DNA of 36,758 nt from Pelomonas sp036404855. GTDB taxonomy: Bacteria; Pseudomonadota; Gammaproteobacteria; Burkholderiales; Burkholderiaceae_C. Of this stretch, positions 32,196 through 36,758 are shown in pieces. The first letter of the stretch is position 1; each line of letters opens with the position of its first letter. The position numbers and the translations under genes were made by a program. Where the stretch lies: contig NZ_DASWYS010000168.1 of NCBI RefSeq assembly GCF_036404855.1, positions 1 to 36,758 of the forward strand. Direction: 5' to 3'. Below the pieces are notes generated by a model, which was not told the DNA's origin, searched no databases, and saw only the letters and a program-made list of their open reading frames with translations.

Positions 32196-34309
32196 GCAAC
32201 GCCCCCACCCTGGCAGGTCCGGCCTGGTCCGTGGGCCGCAAGGCCGCCGCCTGGGTGTTCGGGCTGGTCGGCTTCCTCACCCTCGCCTACGCCGGCTACT
32301 GTCTGGCAGGCGCCTTGTTCCTGGTGCTCAACAAGGCCAACCCCACCCAGGCGCGGCCGGGCAGCATCGTCCGGTACTGGCATCTGTATGCCGACGACCC
32401 GGCGCTGCGCAAGAAGCTGATCGCGGCCATCGCGATCCCGTGCGCCCTGCAGGTCGCCGTGCCGGCCGCATGGGTGATGGCGGCACGCCCGCGCCGCCGG
32501 CTGCACGGTGACGCCCGGTTTGCCACCGTCGCCGAGATCGTGGCCGCGGGCCTGACCGGTCCGAACCGCACGAGCGATCGCAGGGGCCGTGGCGGCCGCA
32601 ACGTCCACAACGCCCCCGGCGTCCCCGGCGTCCCCGGCCCACACAGCAGACACGGCGCCCGTCACACCCACGGCGGTCCGGGCATCCTGGTGGGCCGACA
32701 CCACGGCCGCTACCTGTCCTTGGCCGGGCAACTGTCCGTCATGCTGTCTGCGCCCACCCGCAGCGGCAAGGGCGTGTCGGTGGTGATCCCCAACCTGCTG
32801 AACTGGCCGGACTCGGCCGTCGTGCTGGACATCAAGGGAGAGAACCATGAGATCACCGCCGGGTACAGGTCGGCCCACGGCCAGGCCGTCTACGCCTTCT
32901 CGCCGTTCGATGTCGAAGCCCGCAGCCACCGCTGGAACCCGCTGTCGGCCGTCCGCACCAGCCCGTTGCACCGCGCCGGTGACCTGCTCAACATCGGCCA
33001 GGTGTTCTACCCCAACGACGGCAGCGGCACGTCGTCGGAAGGCTTCTTCAACGACCAGGCGCGCAACCTGTTCCTGGGCCTCGGGCTGCTGCTGCTCGAT
33101 TCGCCCGGGCTGCCGCGCACCCTCGGCGAGATGCTCCGGCAGGCGTCCGGCAAGGGCCAGTCCCTGCGCGAACACCTGGCGAGAACCCTCGCAGCACGCG
33201 CCGGCACGGATCGGCCGCTGTCGGCGGAATGCCGGGATGCGCTTCAGCGCCTGCTGTCGAACTCGGACAACACGATGTCGAGCATCGTGGCCACATTCAA
33301 CGCGCCGCTGACCCTGTTTGCCGACGCGGTCGTCGATGCCGCCACCAGCGCCAACGATTTCGACCTGGGCGACGTCCGACGCACGCGCATGACGGTCTAT
33401 GTGCGCATCCCGCCCAACCGCCTGGCGGCGGCCCGCCCGCTGCTCGACCTGTTCTTCTCCCAGCTGGTGGACCTCAACACGCAGTGCCTGCCCACGCAGG
33501 ACCCGACCCTGAAGTACCAATGCCTGCTCGTGGACGACGAGTTCGCGGCCATGGGCCGGGTGGCGGCCATCATCCATGCGGCCCCGTACCTGGCAGGCTA
33601 CGGGCTGCGCCTGCTGACCGTCATCCAGGCCATGTCGCAGCTCGATGCGATCTACGGCGACAAGCACGCCCGGACCTTCGCCACCAACCACGGCCTGCAG
33701 ATCCTGTTCGCACCGCGCGAGCAGCGAGATGCGGACGACTACAGCGCGATGCTGGGCTTCTACACCGAGCGGGCCACCTCGCGCGGCAGAAGCCGCTCCT
33801 TCAGCGCGCATGGCCACAGCTCGGTCAGCCAGAACGACAGCGAGCAGCGCCGTGCGCTGCTCATGCCCCAGGAGTTCAAGGAGCTCGGCCGACACCAGGC
33901 GGTCATCGTGATGGAGAACTGCAAGCCCATCCTCGCCGAGAAGCTCTGCTACTTCCGCGACCGGGACTTCAAGACCCGCCTGCTGCCGGCGCCCGCCGTG
34001 CCGCCGATGGACATGGCGCTCCACCTGGCCCGCGTGCAGGAGCGCTGGCGCTATCTCGAGGGCGAGCTGCCGCCGGGGCAGCACCTCGACGTCGACACGC
34101 TCGCCCATGACCTCAGCCAGGTTCCCGACGACCTGGAGGGCGACCCGGCCCGGCTGGCCGAGACGCTGATGGCGCTCTTCGCTGAAGCGCCGCAGCCCGC
34201 ACAGGAGGGCGGCACGGTGGAGCCCCTGGCCGACGACGACGGCGTTCTGCTCGATGAACCGCACCGGCCCCGGTCCGGGGACGGCAGCCGGGAACCGGAT
34301 CACCTCTGA
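32192..34309 (+). CDS. virD4: VirD4-type coupling protein
   Basis: 705-residue coupling ATPase that recruits the DNA-relaxase complex. Two N-terminal membrane helices are visible (AAWVFGLVGFLTLAYAGYCL and AAIAIPCALQVAVPAAWVM). Walker A is APTRSGKGVSVVIPNL (from about residue 187) and Walker B is LLVDDEFAAMG (about 448). An unusual low-complexity stretch of Gly, Arg, His and Pro (about residues 130-165, with the pair GVPGVPG) precedes the nucleotide site. The acidic C-terminus (EPLADDDGVLLDEPHRP) may bind substrates. Its presence marks the system as conjugative or DNA-translocating. No relaxase gene is in the window. Confidence 0.92.
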   Translation: MSNAPTLAGPAWSVGRKAAAWVFGLVGFLTLAYAGYCLAGALFLVLNKANPTQARPGSIVRYWHLYADDPALRKKLIAAIAIPCALQVAVPAAWVMAARPRRRLHGDARFATVAEIVAAGLTGPNRTSDRRGRGGRNVHNAPGVPGVPGPHSRHGARHTHGGPGILVGRHHGRYLSLAGQLSVMLSAPTRSGKGVSVVIPNLLNWPDSAVVLDIKGENHEITAGYRSAHGQAVYAFSPFDVEARSHRWNPLSAVRTSPLHRAGDLLNIGQVFYPNDGSGTSSEGFFNDQARNLFLGLGLLLLDSPGLPRTLGEMLRQASGKGQSLREHLARTLAARAGTDRPLSAECRDALQRLLSNSDNTMSSIVATFNAPLTLFADAVVDAATSANDFDLGDVRRTRMTVYVRIPPNRLAAARPLLDLFFSQLVDLNTQCLPTQDPTLKYQCLLVDDEFAAMGRVAAIIHAAPYLAGYGLRLLTVIQAMSQLDAIYGDKHARTFATNHGLQILFAPREQRDADDYSAMLGFYTERATSRGRSRSFSAHGHSSVSQNDSEQRRALLMPQEFKELGRHQAVIVMENCKPILAEKLCYFRDRDFKTRLLPAPAVPPMDMALHLARVQERWRYLEGELPPGQHLDVDTLAHDLSQVPDDLEGDPARLAETLMALFAEAPQPAQEGGTVEPLADDDGVLLDEPHRPRSGDGSREPDHL

Positions 34310-34322
34310 AGGGAGTTGCACC

Positions 34323-35009
34323 ATGAGATCCTTCGCCTGCCTCACGCGTGTCCTGGCGCCGCTTGCGCCGCTGGTGCTGCTGGTGCTGCTGGTGCTGCTG
34401 GTGCTGCTGGCCTCCTGCAGCGCTCCGCCCCGGCCCCCCACCGTCGACGAGTCCCGCAGGCGGCCCGCCAACGCGGCGCCGCAGGTCGCGCTGCAGGCGT
34501 GCAAGGGCGAGTTGCAGCACACGCGCCAGTTCGCGGTGGAGTCCGACCGACTCGCCCAGAGCGCGACGGCCACGCTGACCCACCTGGCGGCCCGCCAGCG
34601 ATTTCTGTCCGAACTGCAGCCGTCGGGCCCGCCCCCTGCCCTCGGGAACACCGTGTTCCATGTGCGGTTCGATTTCGGCAGCACGCGCGTCGACATCGCG
34701 CCCGACGCGGCCCAGGCCTTGATCGACGAGGCCAGGGGCGCCCCCCTGGTCTGGCTGCGGGGACGCACGGACGGCACCCGGGATTCGCCGGCGGAGAGCC
34801 GCATCGCGCGCGAGCGCGCGGCAGCGGTGCGCGACTTCCTGGTGGCCGCCGGCGTCGATGCCACCCGCATCCGGACGACCTACCAACCCGTCGGCGACCA
34901 CGTCGCGAACAACACGGATGCCGGGGGGCGTGCGCTGAACCGCCGCGTCGAGGTCGAGATCGTCCGCGCGCCCCCGGTGGCCCTGCGCGTCGTGGCCGCG
35001 GCGTCATGA
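34323..35009 (+). CDS. OmpA-family lipoprotein of the secretion operon
   Basis: 228-residue lipoprotein. The signal peptide ends in a lipobox (LLASC) with Cys32 as the lipidation site. Its hydrophobic core consists of repeated L-V-L units encoded by a 9-base tandem repeat. The C-terminal part is an OmpA-like peptidoglycan-binding domain (VFHVRFDFGSTRVDIAPDA, VWLRGRTDGTRDSPAESRIA, AGVDATRIRTTYQPVGDHV, NRRVEVEIV). It probably anchors the outer part of the channel to the cell wall and may stand in for the missing VirB7 lipoprotein. The ATG at 34323 has GGGAG upstream and follows virD4 by 13 bases. Confidence 0.85.
   Translation: MRSFACLTRVLAPLAPLVLLVLLVLLVLLASCSAPPRPPTVDESRRRPANAAPQVALQACKGELQHTRQFAVESDRLAQSATATLTHLAARQRFLSELQPSGPPPALGNTVFHVRFDFGSTRVDIAPDAAQALIDEARGAPLVWLRGRTDGTRDSPAESRIARERAAAVRDFLVAAGVDATRIRTTYQPVGDHVANNTDAGGRALNRRVEVEIVRAPPVALRVVAAAS
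34371..34410 (+). repeat. 9-base tandem repeat in a lipoprotein signal peptide
   Basis: The unit CTGGTGCTG occurs four times in a row plus four bases (40 bases). It encodes the hydrophobic core of the signal peptide. Gain or loss of a unit keeps the frame and changes the core by three residues. Confidence 0.85.
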
Positions 35010-35030
35010 ACGCCCGTCGAGGAGATCCCC

Positions 35031-35801
35031 ATGGCAGCAGCACCCCAAGGCCCCAAGAATTCCCATAGTTCCCAAAGATCCCAAAGTTCCCTAAGTTCCC
35101 ATAGTTCGCAGAGCGCCACCGCCCACGGGGGTGCGGGGGCGACCACGCACCCCGCTGACGGGCTCGAAGACGCGCTGAACGCCCGCTACGTCGTCAAGAA
35201 GGCAGGGGCGCCCCCCGGCGCCATGACCGTCGGCCCCGACGAGTACCGTTTTCGGGGCGAGACCTCGCGGATCGCCTTCACGGCATCGCCCTTGCGGCTC
35301 GCCACGGTGGTGACCGACCCGTCCGTCACGCGGTCCATGGTCGATGTGGCCCAGGCCCGCCGCTGGAGCGGCCTCCACCTGTCCGGCACCATGGCGTTCC
35401 GGCGCCTCGCCTGGCTGGAGGCGTCGGTGCGTGGCGTGAAGGCGCTCGGCTACACGCCGAGTCCCGGCGACCTGGACCTTCTCCAGCACGAACGCGCCGC
35501 TCGCCAGGCCGCGCGCACCGAACCCGCGCTGGACATCCGCCCGGACCCGCCCGGGGGCGCCGGACGCCAGGCGGTCGTCGCCGCCATCGACGCCGTGCTG
35601 TCCGCACGGAACGCGCCCGAGGCCCAGCGGGCGGCCGTGCTGGCAGCCGTCGCGGCGAAGCTGGCACGGCGGGACCTCAGCGATCCGGAACTTCGCGTGA
35701 AGGTGTACGACCCGTCCGCGACGCCGCAGCGGGCGTCGCCGGCCCCGTCTCTCGGTCCGGACCGCTCGCGAGAACGCCCCTCGCCGGCCCCAGCGCGCTG
35801 A
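35031..35801 (+). CDS. LPD7-domain protein
   Basis: 256-residue protein with a central domain resembling LPD7, found in large mobile-element proteins and relaxase-linked proteins. Supporting segments are DEYRFRGETSRIAFTAS, RLATVVTDPSVTRSMVDVAQ, RRWSGLHLSGTMAFRRLAWL and KALGYTPSPGDLDLLQ. The N-terminus is a serine-rich stretch made by 9-base repeats (residues about 11-28). The C-terminus is Pro/Arg/Ser-rich and probably disordered. The ATG at 35031 is 21 bases after the lipoprotein stop, with GAGGAGATCCCC upstream. Its role in the transfer system is unknown. Confidence 0.75.
   Translation: MAAAPQGPKNSHSSQRSQSSLSSHSSQSATAHGGAGATTHPADGLEDALNARYVVKKAGAPPGAMTVGPDEYRFRGETSRIAFTASPLRLATVVTDPSVTRSMVDVAQARRWSGLHLSGTMAFRRLAWLEASVRGVKALGYTPSPGDLDLLQHERAARQAARTEPALDIRPDPPGGAGRQAVVAAIDAVLSARNAPEAQRAAVLAAVAAKLARRDLSDPELRVKVYDPSATPQRASPAPSLGPDRSRERPSPAPAR
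35061..35114 (+). repeat. 9-base tandem repeat encoding Ser-x-Ser
   Basis: Six units of 9 bases, beginning TCCCATAGT, TCCCAAAGA, TCCCAAAGT, TCCCTAAGT, TCCCATAGT and a diverged TCGCAGAGC. They encode SHS, SQR, SQS, SLS, SHS and SQS. The stretch is clearly lower in GC than its surroundings. Confidence 0.85.
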
Positions 35802-35806
35802 CACCC

Positions 35807-36758
35807 ATGCACGCCTTGCGCGACAACCCGGAGCCGCCCCCATCACCGATCGAGGTCGGCGGCCGCGTCTACGCGGCCGGCGATCCGGCCATCGACGACG
35901 CCATCGCAGGCGCCTACGCCAGCCACCGGCGGCCCAGATGCCTCTGCAGGCCCGGTGGCGTGGAGATGTACGTCGCCCGACTGGGCGGGGGCTACATCGT
36001 CAAGCGCATGCCCGAGACGGGCAGCGACCATGCACCGGACTGCCCTTCCTTCGAGCCACCGGCGGCGCTCTCGGGCCTCGCGCAGGCGTTGGGCACCGCC
36101 ATCGTCGAGAACACGGTCAGCGGCGAGACCTCGCTGAAGCTGGCCTTTGCGCTGTCGAAGGCGCGGGGGCAGACGCTGTCCCCGCCCCGTCCCGGAACCC
36201 TGGGCGGCAGCGCGGCCGCCGCCTCACGTCGCCTGTCGCTGCGCGCACTGCTCCACTACCTCTGGGATCAGGCGCAGCTGACGCAGTGGCGACCTGGCTT
36301 CTTCGGCAAGCGATCCTGGGCCGTCGTGCGGCAACACCTGCTGCGCGCCGCCGAACAAAAGGTCGTGGGCGGTCTTCCCCTGCTGGCCCGGCTCTACATC
36401 CCGGAGACCTTCGCGCTCGACGGGATGGACGCCATCCACCGCCGCCGTCGAGACAGCTGGGCAGCGGCCGCGCCGCACCCCGAGCAGCCGCAGCCCCTGA
36501 TGCTGATGATCGGGGAGGTCAAGGGCATCGGGCCCGCCCATCGCGGCCACAAGGCCATGATCAAGCACGTGCCTGACCTCGGTTTCGCCATGGACGACGC
36601 GCTCCACCAGTCCATGGGGCGGACGTTCTCGCGGGAGCTTGAAGTCTGGAGCGCCTCGGCGGACATCCGCATGGTGATGGGCGCCTGCTTCCAGCTGTCG
36701 GCAGGCGGCACGCCTGCCATTGCCCGGCTTTGCCTGATGCCCGTCACCCGACAGTGGC
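35807..36758 (+). CDS. DUF1173-family protein (3' end outside window)
   Basis: Open frame from the ATG at 35807 to the window edge (317 codons, no stop). It matches the DUF1173 pattern found in conjugative-element gene clusters: RCLCRPGGVEMYVARLGGGY, IVKRMPETGSDHAPDCPSFE, VSGETSLKLAFALSKARG, LRALLHYLWDQAQLTQW and FGKRSWAVVRQHLL. Cysteine and histidine pairs near the N-terminus (R-C-L-C and H-A-P-D-C) could bind zinc. It follows the LPD7 gene by 5 bases, so it is part of the same operon. The function of the family is unknown; the rest of the gene is beyond the window. Confidence 0.85.
   Translation, partial: MHALRDNPEPPPSPIEVGGRVYAAGDPAIDDAIAGAYASHRRPRCLCRPGGVEMYVARLGGGYIVKRMPETGSDHAPDCPSFEPPAALSGLAQALGTAIVENTVSGETSLKLAFALSKARGQTLSPPRPGTLGGSAAAASRRLSLRALLHYLWDQAQLTQWRPGFFGKRSWAVVRQHLLRAAEQKVVGGLPLLARLYIPETFALDGMDAIHRRRRDSWAAAAPHPEQPQPLMLMIGEVKGIGPAHRGHKAMIKHVPDLGFAMDDALHQSMGRTFSRELEVWSASADIRMVMGACFQLSAGGTPAIARLCLMPVTRQW

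Noticed and set aside
32141..34870. 909-codon open frame on the minus strand
   Set aside because: It lies antisense to virD4, which has clear ATPase motifs; long antisense frames are common at this GC content and it has no recognisable motifs.
35061..35114. A CRISPR array
   Set aside because: Units are 9 bases, directly adjacent and in frame within a coding sequence; there are no spacers.

Overview
This window looks like part of an accessory, probably transferable region of a high-GC Gram-negative bacterium. TonB-dependent receptors, FecI/FecR-type signalling and a VirB/VirD4 secretion system point to a beta- or gammaproteobacterium such as Burkholderiales or Xanthomonadales; the sequence alone does not settle the lineage. 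There are no rRNA genes, and I recognised no tRNA genes, CRISPR arrays, integrase or intact insertion sequences.

Region 1 (1-4830) is an iron or siderophore uptake unit. A TonB-dependent receptor and a PepSY membrane protein lie on the minus strand with overlapping start and stop codons. They are divergent from a MarR regulator, which overlaps a HEAT-repeat protein of the DNA alkylation repair type. A Fur-like site lies in the divergent promoter region.

Region 2 (4910-18674) is a complete lasso peptide locus. The plus strand carries a short precursor gene, a stem-loop, a McjB-type leader protease, a McjC-type cyclase and an ABC exporter. The minus strand converges on it with an operon for a transposase-derived protein, an ECF sigma factor, a FecR anti-sigma factor, a TonB-dependent receptor with an STN signalling domain, and a serine lasso-peptide isopeptidase. 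The likely circuit is: make the peptide, export it, sense and re-import it through the receptor, activate the sigma factor, then linearise the peptide in the periplasm or cell. Both ends of the locus carry a protein related to transposases whose catalytic residues appear lost: a Y1/REP-associated type beside the precursor and a Mutator/IS256 type beside the sigma gene.

Region 3 (18779-21462) is a small regulatory island. It has two paralogous XRE-type regulators, each preceded by a copy of the same palindrome, an AlpA-like regulator, a 524-base stretch without a convincing gene, a 147-residue unknown protein and a LuxR-type regulator with no partner synthase in view.

Region 4 (21587-36758) is a plus-strand conjugative type IV secretion operon in the order trbM, virB1, virB2, virB3, virB4, a six-cysteine exported protein, virB6, virB5, virB8, virB9, virB10, virB11, virD4, an OmpA-like lipoprotein, an LPD7-domain protein and a DUF1173 protein cut by the window edge. 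Many genes overlap by 4 bases, which suggests coupled translation. With the neighbouring AlpA, XRE and LuxR regulators it looks like part of an integrative conjugative element or plasmid, and the lasso locus may travel with it.
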